A stretch of DNA of 64,000 nt from Paracoccaceae bacterium (GCA_003567315.1 PWZT01000037.1:1-64000), one strand, 5' to 3'. Positions 8,089 through 17,347 are shown, numbered from the stretch's first letter. Numbers and translations are program-made. The notes: generated from the letters alone by a model not told the origin.

Positions 8089-10281
8089 GTGCGTGCGGGG
8101 ATTGACAGATTACTGCACACGGCCAATGGGTTGGTCAGCCTCGCGGCGTTTTTCACGGCCAGCGGGCCGGTTGCCGCAGCAGGCGCGGGCGTGGCGGGGC
8201 TGCTGTCATGGCGCGCGATTCTCGCCACGCCTCCGGCGGCGCCTGATTTGGCAGCGGAACTCGCGCGGGACATGCAGGCCGAGCTTGACATGCGCGGCGT
8301 CCCGGCAGACCAGCACGGCCTGATTGCGGATATGATCGCGGCCACCCTGCCTGAGCCATCGACCCTCATCGACGCAGGCCTCGACCCCGAGCACGTGCTG
8401 GCGCAGATGGAGACGCGTTTGTAAGGGACAGAACAGCGCAAGGCCGACAGCCTGCACCTGTTCCAGATCGTCCTGCGGCCTCGGTTGCAGAAGCTTCTGA
8501 CCGACCCGAAATTCACCGAAACCCTTGCGCCGCAATTCATGCAGGCCGTGCTGGACGAGATACGCGGGACGCGCGCTGATGTGCAAGAGGTGGCCAAGAA
8601 GATCGAGCTTTTGCCCGGCCAATTCGCAGCGCTGCTCGACAAACTGCCGAATGCCACACGCCCCGAGCTTGTGGCGGTGGCCGACCGCTTCGACATTCCA
8701 CAGCCCGAGGGGATGACCGACACCGCCCTGCGGCGCGAACTGGAGAAACGCGCCGAGGACTGGCGCGCGCTGCGCCGCGAGATCGCGGCCATCCCCGAGA
8801 CGATGAAACAACTCTCGAACCTGAAAGGGGCAGCGCAGGCGGCGTTTGACGCGGGCCGCTTCGAAGAGGTCGAGATGCTGCTGGAGCGCGTGCATCAGGT
8901 CGAGTTGGAGGAAGCCGCGAAAACCGCCGAATTGCGCGCCGAGACCGCCCTGCTGCGCGGGCGGGTCGATCAGGCCTTTACGCTGCTTTCCAGCGCAGCC
9001 GACAGCCTCCGACCCATCGACCCGCTGGAACCCGCGCGGCGGCGGATTTTGCAATATTTCGCGATATTGCGAAACCACGGGCTGCGCTATGGCGGGTCGG
9101 GGATCGCACGCGGGATTGACCTGCTCGCCCCGGTGCTTAGCGATGATCTGCTGCAGGCCGATGCCTGGCTCTGGGGGGCGGGGATGAATTCGCAGGCCAT
9201 CGGCTATCAGGAACTTGGCAGCCGCACCGGCGGGTCGGAGGGCGCGGCGCTGCTGGGACAGGCGGTCGAGGCCTATCGCGCGGCGCTGGAGGTCGGCACC
9301 CGCGCCGATCACCCGGTGGACTGGGCCATGATGCAGAACAACCTGGGCAATGCACTCTCGGTCCAAGGCGAGCGCACGGGCGGGCCAGAGGGCGAGAAGC
9401 TGCTGGGACAGGCGGTCGAGGCCTGTCGTGCTGCGCTGGAAGTCCTCACCCGCGCCGATCACCCGGTTGACTGGGCCATGACGCTGAACAACCTCGGCGG
9501 GGCACTTTGGGCGCAGGGAAGTCGCACCGGCGGGCCTGAGGGCGCGGCGCTGCTGGGACAGGCGGTCGATGCCTATCGCGCAGCGCTGGAGGTCCGCACC
9601 CGCGCCGATCACCCGGTGCAATGGGCCATAACGCAGAACAACCTCGGCGCGGCGCTACGGGCGCAGGGCAGCCCCACCGGCGGGCCGGAGGGCGCGGCGC
9701 TGCTGGGACAGGCAGTCGATGCCTACCGTGCGGCGCTGGAGGTCACTACCCGCGCCGATCACCCGGTGGACTGGGCCATGACACAGAACAACCTTGGCAA
9801 TGCACTCTCGGAGCAGGGCAGTCGCACCGGCGGGCCAAAGGGCACGGCGCTGCTGGGACAGGCGGTCGATGCCTACCGCGCAGCACAGGAGGTCTACACC
9901 CGCGCCGATCACCCGGTGCACTGGGCCACGACGCAGAACAACCTCGGCGCAGCACTCCGTGAGCAGGGCAGCCGCACCGGCGGGCCGGAGGGCGCGGCGC
10001 GGCTGGGACAGGCGGTCGAGGCTTATAGCAAAGCGCTGGAGGTCCGCACCCGCGCCGATCACCCGGTGGACTGGGCCATGACGCAGGAGAATCTGGCGGA
10101 GGTTTATGAGGCTCTCGCCCAGCACGACACCTGCACCGACCCCGCCCCGCATCTGCGCGCGGCGCTGGCGCATGTCGAGGCGGCGCTGGAGGTCTATGAC
10201 CCCGAGCACATGCCCTATGACCACGGAACGGCCACAGCCCTGCGCGACCGTATCCGCGCGGCGCTGGCGGGGGGCGCGTAG
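8089..10281 (+). pseudogene. Membrane-anchored TPR-repeat protein split by an in-frame TAA
   Basis: From the GTG at 8089 the frame encodes an N-terminal hydrophobic segment (about residues 14-45, rich in Ala/Gly) and a helical region, and stops at TAA 8422-8424. The same frame continues without a further stop to 10281. The codons right after the TAA read GTEQRKADSLHLFQIVLRPR and run smoothly into LQKLLTDPKFTETLAPQF, which looks like one domain. The downstream part has no good start (TTG at 8485 without a ribosome binding site). It encodes a coiled-coil-rich region and six 50-residue TPR-like repeats with the motif NNLG and RADHPVDWA. A single nonsense mutation in a gene of about 730 codons is the simplest reading. 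Two separate genes or a sequencing error are alternatives. Similar TPR proteins are often scaffolds or sensors; no function is assigned. Confidence 0.6.
9226..10115 (+). repeat. Six tandem 150-bp coding repeats
   Basis: The unit starting around TGCTGGGACAGGCGGTCGA recurs at 9251, 9401, 9551, 9701, 9851 and 10001, exactly 150 bp apart (the last copy begins GGCTGGGACA). Each unit encodes one 50-residue TPR-like repeat. DNA identity between units is high, which suggests recent duplication or gene conversion. Such arrays can change copy number by recombination. Confidence 0.9.
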
Positions 10282-10292
10282 GGCGGGCGCAA

Positions 10293-10325
10293 GAAAAAGC
10301 CGCGACCCTTGCGGGTGCGGCTTTT
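10293..10325. terminator. Bidirectional hairpin terminator between the TPR gene and rpmG
   Basis: AAAAGCCGC pairs with GCGGCTTTT, with inner GACCC/GGGT pairing around a short loop. The A and T runs flank the stem so that it can end transcription from both directions: the plus-strand TPR gene and minus-strand rpmG, whose stop codon is at 10348. Confidence 0.8.
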
Positions 10326-10347
10326 CAGGTCACAAACTGGGGCAGGA

Positions 10348-10515
10348 TTACTTGATCTTGCCTTCCTTGTATTCGACATGCTTGCGCGCGACGGGGTCGT
10401 ATTTCCGGATCGAGAACTTCTCGGTCATGGTGCGGGCGTTTTTCTTGGTGACGTAGAAATGCCCGGTGCCTGCGGTCGAGTTCAGGCGAATCTTGATGGT
10501 GGTCGGCTTTGCCAT
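10348..10515 (-). CDS. rpmG: 50S ribosomal protein L33
   Basis: 55-residue basic protein starting [20 protein letters not shown] and ending EYKEGKIK, the standard alphaproteobacterial L33 without the zinc-binding cysteines (a C-minus paralogue). It is part of the large ribosomal subunit near the E site. GGAG lies a few bases upstream of the ATG (CAGGAGACAGACC). It is monocistronic, with its own promoter at 10581-10608 and terminator at 10293-10325. It is too short to stand out among overlapping frames but the sequence is unambiguous. Confidence 0.95.
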   Translation of the reverse strand: MAKPTTIKIRLNSTAGTGHFYVTKKNARTMTEKFSIRKYDPVARKHVEYKEGKIK

Positions 10516-10580
10516 GGTCTGTCTCCTGCACCGGGCGAGGCCGCGCGGCGCGGCCTATGACCCGTGAATTCTGAACCTGC

Positions 10581-10608
10581 CTTCTACCTGCGCGCAGGCG
10601 CATGTCAA
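10581..10608 (-). promoter_or_regulatory. Candidate promoter of rpmG
   Basis: On the minus strand TTGACA (10603-10608) and TAGAAG (10581-10586) are separated by 16 bases, about 65 bases upstream of the rpmG start. The -35 box is perfect. Confidence 0.5.
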
Positions 10609-10648
10609 CCGGGTTGCGCGCGTTTTCTGGCGCATGGGGGCGGAAAGA

Positions 10649-11056
10649 CGCGGAAGGTCTGTAAGCCGGGTTCTGTTCCGGGGAGCCCCGGTGATGACCA
10701 TTCATCTGGCCCTGCGCTTGCGCACAGGGCTCGAGCTGCCAACCCGGACTTCGGGCTGAGGCGGCCCTGCGGGAATATCCGGGAGCCGGATCGCGCCCGC
10801 GCGAAGTCCCTATTCGGCATTGCTCCGGGTGGGGCTTGCCGTGCCGGGATCGGTTGCCCGTCCCGCGGTGGGCTCTTACCCCACCGTTTCACCCTTACCC
10901 AGCCAGCTCGGCGCAGCCGGTGCGGCTGGGCGGTCTGTTTTCTGTGGCGCTTTCCCTCGGGTTGCCCCGGCCGGGCGTTACCCGGCACCCTTGCCTCATG
11001 GAGCCCGGACTTTCCTCGACGCCCTTCCAGGCGCCGCGGTCATCCGACCTTCCGCG
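10649..11056 (-). ncRNA. rnpB: RNase P RNA (class A)
   Basis: Catalytic RNA that removes 5' leaders from pre-tRNAs. On the minus strand the 5' end reads CGCGGAAGGTCGGATGACC, followed by the universal GAGGAAAGTCCGGGCTCCAT block. The 3' end reads AACCCGGCTTACAGACCTTC and CGCG, which pairs with the 5' end to close helix P1. The CCGGGTT...AACCCGG-type pairings and a length of about 408 nt fit alphaproteobacterial type A RNA. Start and end were set by the P1 pairing and are good to a few bases. Confidence 0.95.
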
Positions 11057-11064
11057 TGATCCCG

Positions 11065-11093
11065 CACATAGTCAGCCGCCCATCGTGACGCAA
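11065..11093 (-). promoter_or_regulatory. Promoter of rnpB
   Basis: On the minus strand TTGCGT (11088-11093) and TATGTG (11065-11070) have a 17-base spacer. The predicted start point, 7 or so bases downstream, coincides with the 5' end of the RNase P RNA at about 11056-11058, which makes this one of the better-supported promoters in the window. Confidence 0.6.
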
Positions 11094-11132
11094 GCGCAGA
11101 TTACCGCTAAGATGCGCGCAAGAGGAACGCAC

Positions 11133-12314
11133 ATGACCAAGACCATCATTCTGCTGTTCGATGGCACGGCCAATACAGTCAAAGCCAATCGCAGCAACAT
11201 CCTGCGCCTTTATGGCTGTCTGGAGAAATCCGAGCGCCAGCTTGCCTGGTACAGCCCCGGTGTCGGCACGTTCGGAGGCGAGGACACACTCCTGCATGCA
11301 CGCCAGCGCATGCGCGAAGCATTCGACCGCGCGACGGGCTGGGGGCTCGATGCGAATGTGAAGGCCGGTTATCGCTTTCTGGTGGAGAATTACGACACTG
11401 GCAAACGCAACGGGCGGCGCGTGCAGCCGCGCGACCGGGTGGTGATGTTCGGCTTCTCGCGCGGGGCCTACACGGCAAGGGTGCTGGCGGGGTTCCTCAA
11501 CGCCTTCGGCCTGATGGCGCCGCGTCATCTCAACCTGCTCGATCAGGCGTATCGCGCCTACAAGGGCGTGGCCGAGCGACCCGGTGCCAAGGGCGACTGG
11601 GATGAGATGAACCTCTGGTATCGCGTGTTGCGGCCCGATTTCGTGCCGATCACGCTGATGGGCCTCTTTGACACTGTGAGTTCGGTCTTCGAATGGGGCC
11701 AGAGCGGGCCAAGGTTCCGCGCGCATGCCAGCACCAGTATCAATCCTTCAGTGGCCGCGATACGCCATGCCGTGGCGCTTGACGAACGTCGCGCGCTGTA
11801 CCAGCCGCTGCTCTGGCCCGATGGACAGCGGTTTTACGGCAATCGCTTCGAGCGCGGACGCGGCGTTGCGCAGGACCTTCGCGAGATGTGGTTTGCGGGT
11901 GTTCATGCGGATGTCGGCGGTGGCTATCCGGAACATCAGGCCGCGCTGGGGAAAGTCGCGCTGGACTGGATGATCCGCGAGACCAAAGGGTTCGGTATCC
12001 ATTACCGGCAGACGACCGTGGACCGGCTGGTTCTGGGCCGACAGGGCGATGCGCCGTCTGATCGTTACGTCGCCCCCGATCCAATGGCGCGCGCGCAGGA
12101 ATCGCTCAGCCTCGCCTGGCTGCTGACCGGCCTGGTCCCGCGCCGCAGGGCGCGCGGCATGCCTTATTCAGGACTTTCCGGCCTGTATCTGCCGCTCTGG
12201 CGCCGGCGCTTCGTGCCGGACGCCGCACTCGTGCATGAAAGCGTGGCAGAACGACAGCACAAGCCCGCGCTGGCATCGCCCAATCTGCCGCGCGATCCGG
12301 TTTATGCAAGCTGA
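11133..12314 (+). CDS. DUF2235 family alpha/beta hydrolase
   Basis: 393 residues. The N-terminal FDGTANT (residues 9-15) and nucleophile elbow GFSRGA (107-112, candidate catalytic Ser109) are the hallmarks of DUF2235, a family that includes Tle1-type phospholipases and other hydrolases. VHADVGGGYPE in the C-terminal half is the third family motif and likely supplies the catalytic Asp/His region. I chose ATG at 11133, preceded by AGAGGAACGC, because the longer open frame runs back through the RNase P RNA gene. No type VI secretion or immunity gene is adjacent, so a housekeeping esterase/lipase role is as likely as an effector role. Substrate unknown. Confidence 0.85.
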   Translation: MTKTIILLFDGTANTVKANRSNILRLYGCLEKSERQLAWYSPGVGTFGGEDTLLHARQRMREAFDRATGWGLDANVKAGYRFLVENYDTGKRNGRRVQPRDRVVMFGFSRGAYTARVLAGFLNAFGLMAPRHLNLLDQAYRAYKGVAERPGAKGDWDEMNLWYRVLRPDFVPITLMGLFDTVSSVFEWGQSGPRFRAHASTSINPSVAAIRHAVALDERRALYQPLLWPDGQRFYGNRFERGRGVAQDLREMWFAGVHADVGGGYPEHQAALGKVALDWMIRETKGFGIHYRQTTVDRLVLGRQGDAPSDRYVAPDPMARAQESLSLAWLLTGLVPRRRARGMPYSGLSGLYLPLWRRRFVPDAALVHESVAERQHKPALASPNLPRDPVYAS

Positions 12315-12372
12315 CCCACTTGCCCCCCATTGACCGCTGCACTAAGCATTCGGGCAGGCGAAAGGGGGCCAA

Positions 12373-13158
12373 ATGCGCATTCTCGTGACCAATGATGATG
12401 GTATCAATGCACCGGGGCTCGCGGTGCTGGAAGAGATCGCGCAGGCCGTTGTCGGCCCCGAGGGCGAGGTCTGGGTCGTGGCGCCGGCCTTCGAGCAATC
12501 CGGGGTCGGTCATTGCATCAGCTACACCCACCCCACCATGATCGCGAAACTGGGGCCGCGGCGCTATGCGGCCGAGGGCTCGCCCGCAGATTGCGTGCTC
12601 GCCGGGCTTTATGACGTGTTGCAGGGCGCGCGGCCCGATCTGGTGCTTTCGGGCGTGAACCGGGGCAACAATTCGGCTGAGAACGTGATGTATTCGGGCA
12701 CTGTCGGCGGGGCGATGGAAGCGGCGCTTCAGGGCGTGCCCGCCATTGCACTCTCGCAATATATGGGGCCGAAAAGTGAGGAGTTGCCCTCGCTGTTTGA
12801 CGCTGCCATCGGGCACGGGCAGGCAGTCGTCGAACGCCTGTTGCAGAATGCCCTCTGGGATCAGGGCGATTACCGGCTGTTCTACAATGTAAATTTCCCG
12901 CCCTTGGGCCGCGATGAAGTCAAGGGGCTCAAGGTCGCGCCACAAGGCTACCGCAAGGACACTTTCTTTGGCGTCAAGCCGCATATATCGCCCTCGGGCC
13001 GCAAGTTTCTCTGGATCACCGGCGGGCCGCAACACCTGCCCACAGCGCCGGGCACGGATGCGGCGGTCAATCTGGAGGGCTATATCTCCATCACGCCCAT
13101 GCGGGCCGATCTGACAGCGCATGACGCGCTCGACGATGTACGAAAGGCGCTTGAATGA
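12373..13158 (+). CDS. surE: 5'/3'-nucleotidase SurE
   Basis: 261 residues. The SurE fold starts at [15 protein letters not shown] with metal ligands Asp8 and Asp9; the SGVGH loop and the [19 protein letters not shown] block contain further ligands and the substrate site. The enzyme removes phosphate from nucleoside monophosphates in a metal-dependent way and is a stationary-phase survival protein. A GGGGG ribosome binding site lies 5-6 bases before the ATG. The stop overlaps the pcm start by 4 bases, forming the conserved surE-pcm-nlpD operon. Confidence 0.97.
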   Translation: MRILVTNDDGINAPGLAVLEEIAQAVVGPEGEVWVVAPAFEQSGVGHCISYTHPTMIAKLGPRRYAAEGSPADCVLAGLYDVLQGARPDLVLSGVNRGNNSAENVMYSGTVGGAMEAALQGVPAIALSQYMGPKSEELPSLFDAAIGHGQAVVERLLQNALWDQGDYRLFYNVNFPPLGRDEVKGLKVAPQGYRKDTFFGVKPHISPSGRKFLWITGGPQHLPTAPGTDAAVNLEGYISITPMRADLTAHDALDDVRKALE

Positions 13159-13802
13159 GCGAGACTGAGGATCAGACCGAGGCGCGCATGCGCTTCATCT
13201 ACACGATCCGCTCGCGCGGCGTCACGGATGCGCGCGTGTTGTCAGCGATGGAGAAAATCGACCGCAAAGCCTTTGTCACCGGTATATTCGCGGATCGCGC
13301 CTATGAGGACATGCCATTGCCGATCGCCTGCGGGCAGACTATCAGCCAGCCTTCGGTCGTGGCGCTGATGACCGAGGCGCTGCAGGTCGGACCGCGCGAC
13401 AAGGTTCTAGAGATCGGCACCGGCTCGGGCTATCAGGCCGCAATCCTCAGCCAGCTTGCCCGTCGCGTCTACACGGTGGAGCGTCACCGCACGCTCGCGC
13501 GCGATGCTCAGCGGCTGTTCGATGAACTGGGTCTGACGAATATCACGGCGATGGTCACCGATGGCAGCCACGGCCTGCCCGATATCGCCCCGTTTGATCG
13601 CATCATCGTGACTGCAGCGGCCGAAGACCCCCCCGGCCCCCTCTTGGCGCAGTTGCGCGTGGGGGGTATCATGGTCGTGCCGGTGGGGCAGTCCGACACT
13701 GTGCAGCAACTGATCCGCGTGACGCGGAATGAAGACGGGTATGAGTATGAGGAATTGCGCGCTGTGCGCTTTGTCCCGCTGGTCGAAGGGCTCGGCCAGT
13801 AA
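13155..13802 (+). CDS. pcm: Protein-L-isoaspartate O-methyltransferase
   Basis: 215 residues. It repairs isoaspartyl residues in aged proteins by SAM-dependent methylation. Visible motifs: [20 protein letters not shown] (isoaspartyl-site region), the SAM-binding [14 protein letters not shown] and the post-motif [11 protein letters not shown]. Translationally coupled to surE by an ATGA overlap and followed by the NlpD-like gene, as in many proteobacteria. Confidence 0.96.
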   Translation: MSETEDQTEARMRFIYTIRSRGVTDARVLSAMEKIDRKAFVTGIFADRAYEDMPLPIACGQTISQPSVVALMTEALQVGPRDKVLEIGTGSGYQAAILSQLARRVYTVERHRTLARDAQRLFDELGLTNITAMVTDGSHGLPDIAPFDRIIVTAAAEDPPGPLLAQLRVGGIMVVPVGQSDTVQQLIRVTRNEDGYEYEELRAVRFVPLVEGLGQ

Positions 13803-13864
13803 GGCAGGGTGATCAAGATAACTGCGGGTGAACCGTGGCAGAGCGCCTGAAGAGGGCAGTAAAG

Positions 13865-15052
13865 ATGTTTGCATTTTCCCGAACGATCCTGCTTTGCAGC
13901 ACGGCTGCGATCGCGCTTTCGGCCTGCGGCGATTTCGACCTCGACATGCGCCGCGCTGATAACGGCTTCTCGACCTCCGAGGCGGCGCGGCAGGCCACGG
14001 CGGCGCGCCCGCGCGCGGATGCTCGGGGCGTCATCACCTATCCCGATTATCAGGTTGTGGTCGCGCGACGCGATGACACAGTCGCGACCGTGGCTCAGCG
14101 CATCGGCATGAGCGAAAGCGAATTGGCGCGCTTCAACGCCCTGACACCGGAGACCACATTACGCGCAGGCGAGGTGCTTGCGCTGCCGCGCAAACTGGAA
14201 GCGGAGGACGGCCGCGACAGCGCAGCCATCGAGATCTCGACGCTGGCCGATTCGGCGATTTCGCGCGCTGAAGGTACGCGACCGCCCGCACCGCAACCCA
14301 GCCGCGATACACAGCCCGCCGCAGAACAGCCCCGCCAGCACCGTGTTGAACGCGGTGAGACAGCCTTCCAGATCGCGCGGCTTTACAATGTCGCGCCGCG
14401 CGCACTGGCCGAGTGGAACGGCCTCGACCCGGAAATGAGGGTGCGCGAAGGGCAGGTGCTGATGATCCCGGTGGCGCGGCAGCCCGCGCCGGAACGCGCC
14501 GCGCAGGAGCGCACAGCCGCTCCTGAACCCGAGCGCGAGCCCGAGACCACCCGCCCAGGCGCAGGCAGCCCGACTCCAACACCGCCCAGCGCCTCGGCGC
14601 CACTGCCACCTCCCGAGCCCCCCGCGGAAGAAGCCGAAGCCGCAGCCCAGGAAGCCCGCCCCGATTCGCCCGGGTTGGCCGAAGAGCGCAGCGATGCGGC
14701 AGCGCGCGGCTTCGTCATGCCGGTCGATGGCCGGATCATTCGCGCCTATCAGCAAGGACGCAACGAGGGGATCGGAATCGCAGCGAGTGCTGGAACTGCT
14801 GTCAGCGCCGCCGCCGCAGGTCGCGTGGCAGCCATTACGGAGGACACGAACAATGTTCCGGTCGTGGTCATCCAGCACGATAACGGGCTGCTGTCGGTCT
14901 ACGCCCAACTCGAAGACCTCACAATATCTCGCGGGGACAGAGTTTCGCAGGGCCAGAGGATCGGGCGCGTCCGCGCGGGAGACCCCAGTTTCCTGCATTT
15001 CGAGATCCGCGACGGAATGAACAGCGTAGACCCAATGCGCCACCTGCAATAG
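13865..15052 (+). CDS. nlpD: NlpD-like lipoprotein: two LysM domains and a degenerate M23 domain
   Basis: 395 residues. A lipoprotein signal ends at L-S-A-C-G (Cys near 19). LysM domains, which bind peptidoglycan, lie at about 58-100 (YQVVVARRDDTVATVAQRIG) and 160-205 (HRVERGETAFQIARLYNV). A Pro/Glu-rich linker leads to a C-terminal LytM/M23 fold. Zinc-binding positions are lost: the usual G-I-D is G-I-G, Y-A-H is Y-A-Q, and H-L-H-F-E is F-L-H-F-E, as in E. coli NlpD and EnvC, which activate amidases rather than cut. I chose ATG at 13865 because the signal peptide starts there; an in-frame GTG exists at 13835. Third gene of surE-pcm-nlpD. Confidence 0.88.
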   Translation: MFAFSRTILLCSTAAIALSACGDFDLDMRRADNGFSTSEAARQATAARPRADARGVITYPDYQVVVARRDDTVATVAQRIGMSESELARFNALTPETTLRAGEVLALPRKLEAEDGRDSAAIEISTLADSAISRAEGTRPPAPQPSRDTQPAAEQPRQHRVERGETAFQIARLYNVAPRALAEWNGLDPEMRVREGQVLMIPVARQPAPERAAQERTAAPEPEREPETTRPGAGSPTPTPPSASAPLPPPEPPAEEAEAAAQEARPDSPGLAEERSDAAARGFVMPVDGRIIRAYQQGRNEGIGIAASAGTAVSAAAAGRVAAITEDTNNVPVVVIQHDNGLLSVYAQLEDLTISRGDRVSQGQRIGRVRAGDPSFLHFEIRDGMNSVDPMRHLQ

Positions 15053-15130
15053 GTGAAATTGTGATCGTCTTGCGGCAACGCGTTGGGCTGGTATAACTCC
15101 GTTTGCGCTACCTATATCCGGAGCCCGCAC

Positions 15131-15772
15131 ATGACCCCCGCCGAGCAGAGCCAGCATGCGCTCAACCTGTGCCAGATCGCCCCGGTCATTCCGGTGCTGG
15201 TGATCAATGACATCGCGCAAGCGGTCCCGCTCGCGCAGGCGCTTGTCGCAGGCGGCCTGCCGGTGCTCGAGATCACCTTGCGCACGGATTGCGCAATCGA
15301 GGCAATCCGCGCGATGGCAGAGGTCGACGGAGCCGTCGTCGGGGCTGGCACAGTGCTCGATGGGCGGCAGATGGAGGCCGCGCGCGAGGCCGGGGCGCGC
15401 TTCGCTGTCTCGCCGGGTGCAACGCCCACGATCCTCGATGCGGCGCGCCTCAACAACATGCCGCTGCTGCCCGGTGCGCAGACCTGTTCCGAGATCATGG
15501 CCTTGCTGGAACAGGGCTACAGCGTGCAGAAATTCTTTCCGGCAGAAGCGATTGGCGGGGCGGCTGCGCTCAAGTCCATTGCAGGCCCCTTGCCGCAGGT
15601 CACGTTCTGCCCCACCGGTGGCATCACGCCTGAACGCGCGCCCGATTATCTGTCGCTGCCGAATGTCGCCTGCGTGGGTGGGAGCTGGATCGCCCCGAAA
15701 GCCGCACTTGACGCAGCCGATTGGCAGGCCATCACCGAGCTTGCGCGCGACGCGGCCAGCCTGCCGCGCTGA
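15131..15772 (+). CDS. eda: 2-keto-3-deoxy-6-phosphogluconate aldolase
   Basis: 213 residues. Class I aldolase of the Entner-Doudoroff pathway, splitting KDPG into pyruvate and glyceraldehyde-3-phosphate; often also acts on 4-hydroxy-2-oxoglutarate. Visible: VLEITLRT (substrate Glu/Arg/Thr), VGAGTVLD, VSPGATPTIL, and the Schiff-base lysine in QKFFPAEAIGG, followed by FCPTGGI. I chose ATG at 15131, where the family begins. No edd neighbour is present; the gene stands alone between nlpD and the L,D-transpeptidases. Confidence 0.93.
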   Translation: MTPAEQSQHALNLCQIAPVIPVLVINDIAQAVPLAQALVAGGLPVLEITLRTDCAIEAIRAMAEVDGAVVGAGTVLDGRQMEAAREAGARFAVSPGATPTILDAARLNNMPLLPGAQTCSEIMALLEQGYSVQKFFPAEAIGGAAALKSIAGPLPQVTFCPTGGITPERAPDYLSLPNVACVGGSWIAPKAALDAADWQAITELARDAASLPR

Positions 15773-15913
15773 GCGGGCTCGGGTGGCGCATTGGCAACAA
15801 CCTGCCCAAAACAGGAACGCGGGTAACACATGGCGCTTTGCCTCGGCCGCAAGCCTGGCCTAAGCTACCAGCCTTGAGGCAGGAAAAATCAGGCAACCCC
15901 AACAGGTTGCAAA

Positions 15914-16636
15914 ATGACTGACATATCTCGAAGACTTTTCTTGTCCTCCTCCGGCGCCGCAGGGCTGATGGCGCTTTCCGGCTGCGATGCGACCCAAACG
16001 GCCTCCACCACCCGGCCCGAGCCAAGATTCACCGAGGATGGTCGCCCCATCGCCACAACGCGGGCCGAGCCGCTCTCGCCCCTTGCCGATCTCTACGGGA
16101 TCGAGCCGATCTCTTACGAGGAACGCATGGACGGGGCACGCGTTCTGCGCGCCACGGGCATGAGCATCATACCGCCCGAGTTCCATCGTCAGGTCGTGGA
16201 ATATTCCAGCCGCCATCGCCCCGGCACGATCGTGATCGACAACCGCACGCGCCATCTCTACCTGATCCTCTCCGACACGGCGGCGCTGCGCTACGGGATC
16301 GCCGTGGGTCGTGAGGGACGGACCTGGCGCGGGCGCGGCGTGATCTATCGGCGCGCGCATTGGCCCACATGGACCCCGACCGCCCGCATGATCCGCGAGG
16401 ATCCGAGCCTTGCGCAATATGCAGGCGGCATGCCCGGCGGCGGGCGCAACCCGCTCGGTGCCCGCGCGCTCTATCTGCAATCGGGCGGCGTGGACCGGGG
16501 CTACCGCATTCACGGCACCTATGAGTGGTGGCTGATCGGGCAATACGTGTCTTCCGGCTGTATCCGCATGGTCAATCAGGATGTGATCGACCTGTATGGC
16601 CGCGTGCCGAACGGAACCCGGGTGATCTCTGTCTGA
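15914..16636 (+). CDS. L,D-transpeptidase (YkuD domain), copy 1
   Basis: 240 residues. The N-terminus SRRLFLSSSGAAGLMALSGC combines a twin-arginine motif with a lipobox (Cys near 24), so export by Tat and lipid anchoring are likely. The YkuD domain at about 105-240 has the paired catalytic region HGTYEW...SSGCIRM (His, then the Ser-Gly-Cys nucleophile Cys). These enzymes make 3-3 cross-links in peptidoglycan or attach proteins to it. A close paralogue follows at 16712. The Tat genes of this organism lie at 21627-23307. Confidence 0.9.
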   Translation: MTDISRRLFLSSSGAAGLMALSGCDATQTASTTRPEPRFTEDGRPIATTRAEPLSPLADLYGIEPISYEERMDGARVLRATGMSIIPPEFHRQVVEYSSRHRPGTIVIDNRTRHLYLILSDTAALRYGIAVGREGRTWRGRGVIYRRAHWPTWTPTARMIREDPSLAQYAGGMPGGGRNPLGARALYLQSGGVDRGYRIHGTYEWWLIGQYVSSGCIRMVNQDVIDLYGRVPNGTRVISV

Positions 16637-16711
16637 GTTGGGCACAGCAGCCGGCATGTGTTTGTTAAGAAATCTGTGCTAGGTATTTTGTCACGCAACA
16701 GAAAGCCCAAG

Positions 16712-17347
16712 ATGCCTGATCTCACGCGCCGCAAATTGCTCGCTGCCTCCGGCAGTGCGCTCGCACTCTCGGCCTGCATGCCGGGCATGACGCCTACGCC
16801 CCCGCCCGATCTGGAGCCTATCGACTATAGCAGTCGTCGTGATGGGCCACATCGTTTGACCGCGGTCGATCTCGAGCAGATACCCGAATTCCTGCACCGC
16901 CAGATCGTGCGCTATGAAACCGAGGAAGAGCCGGGCACGATCATCATCGAAAATCAGAACCGTCTGCTCTATCTGCTGCTCGAGGATGGATATGCACTGC
17001 GCTATGGCCTGTCCGTCGGGCGCGAGGGGTTCGACTGGACCGGCGAGGCGGTCGTCTATCGCAAGGCACGCTGGCCGACATGGACGCCGCCGCCCGAGAT
17101 GATCGAACGCGAACCGCACCTGGAGCGGTGGAAAGACGGCCAGCCCGGTGGGCCCAGCAATCCACTGGGCGCGCGGGCGCTCTATCTGATGAGCGATGGC
17201 GTCGATCAGGGCTACCGCATCCATGGCACGCCAGAATGGCGCTCGATCGGGCGCTTTGCCTCTTCGGGATGTTTCAGGATGCTGCAGCAGGATGTGATCG
17301 ATCTTTATGAACGTGTGCCGACCGGGACACGCGTGGTCGTGGTCTGA
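16712..17347 (+). CDS. L,D-transpeptidase (YkuD domain), copy 2
   Basis: 211 residues, clearly paralogous to the preceding gene over its whole length. It has a twin-arginine-like TRRKLLAASGSALALSAC signal with lipobox and a YkuD domain with HGTPEW...SSGCFRM and the shared QDVIDLYERVPTGTRV ending. I chose ATG at 16712, immediately before the signal motif; an in-frame GTG at 16658 would add a basic leader. A 75-base gap separates the two copies, consistent with tandem duplication followed by divergence of the N-terminal linker (shorter here). Confidence 0.88.
   Translation: MPDLTRRKLLAASGSALALSACMPGMTPTPPPDLEPIDYSSRRDGPHRLTAVDLEQIPEFLHRQIVRYETEEEPGTIIIENQNRLLYLLLEDGYALRYGLSVGREGFDWTGEAVVYRKARWPTWTPPPEMIEREPHLERWKDGQPGGPSNPLGARALYLMSDGVDQGYRIHGTPEWRSIGRFASSGCFRMLQQDVIDLYERVPTGTRVVVV

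Noticed and set aside
9226-10115. Tandem repeats considered as a CRISPR array
   Set aside because: Units are 150 bp, contiguous, coding and without spacers.
10836-11132. N-terminal extension of the DUF2235 protein
   Set aside because: This part of the frame runs through the RNase P RNA gene and its promoter; the family begins at 11133.
14159-15829. Minus-strand open frame of 556 codons
   Set aside because: Shadow of nlpD and eda caused by high GC; no domain or start signal.
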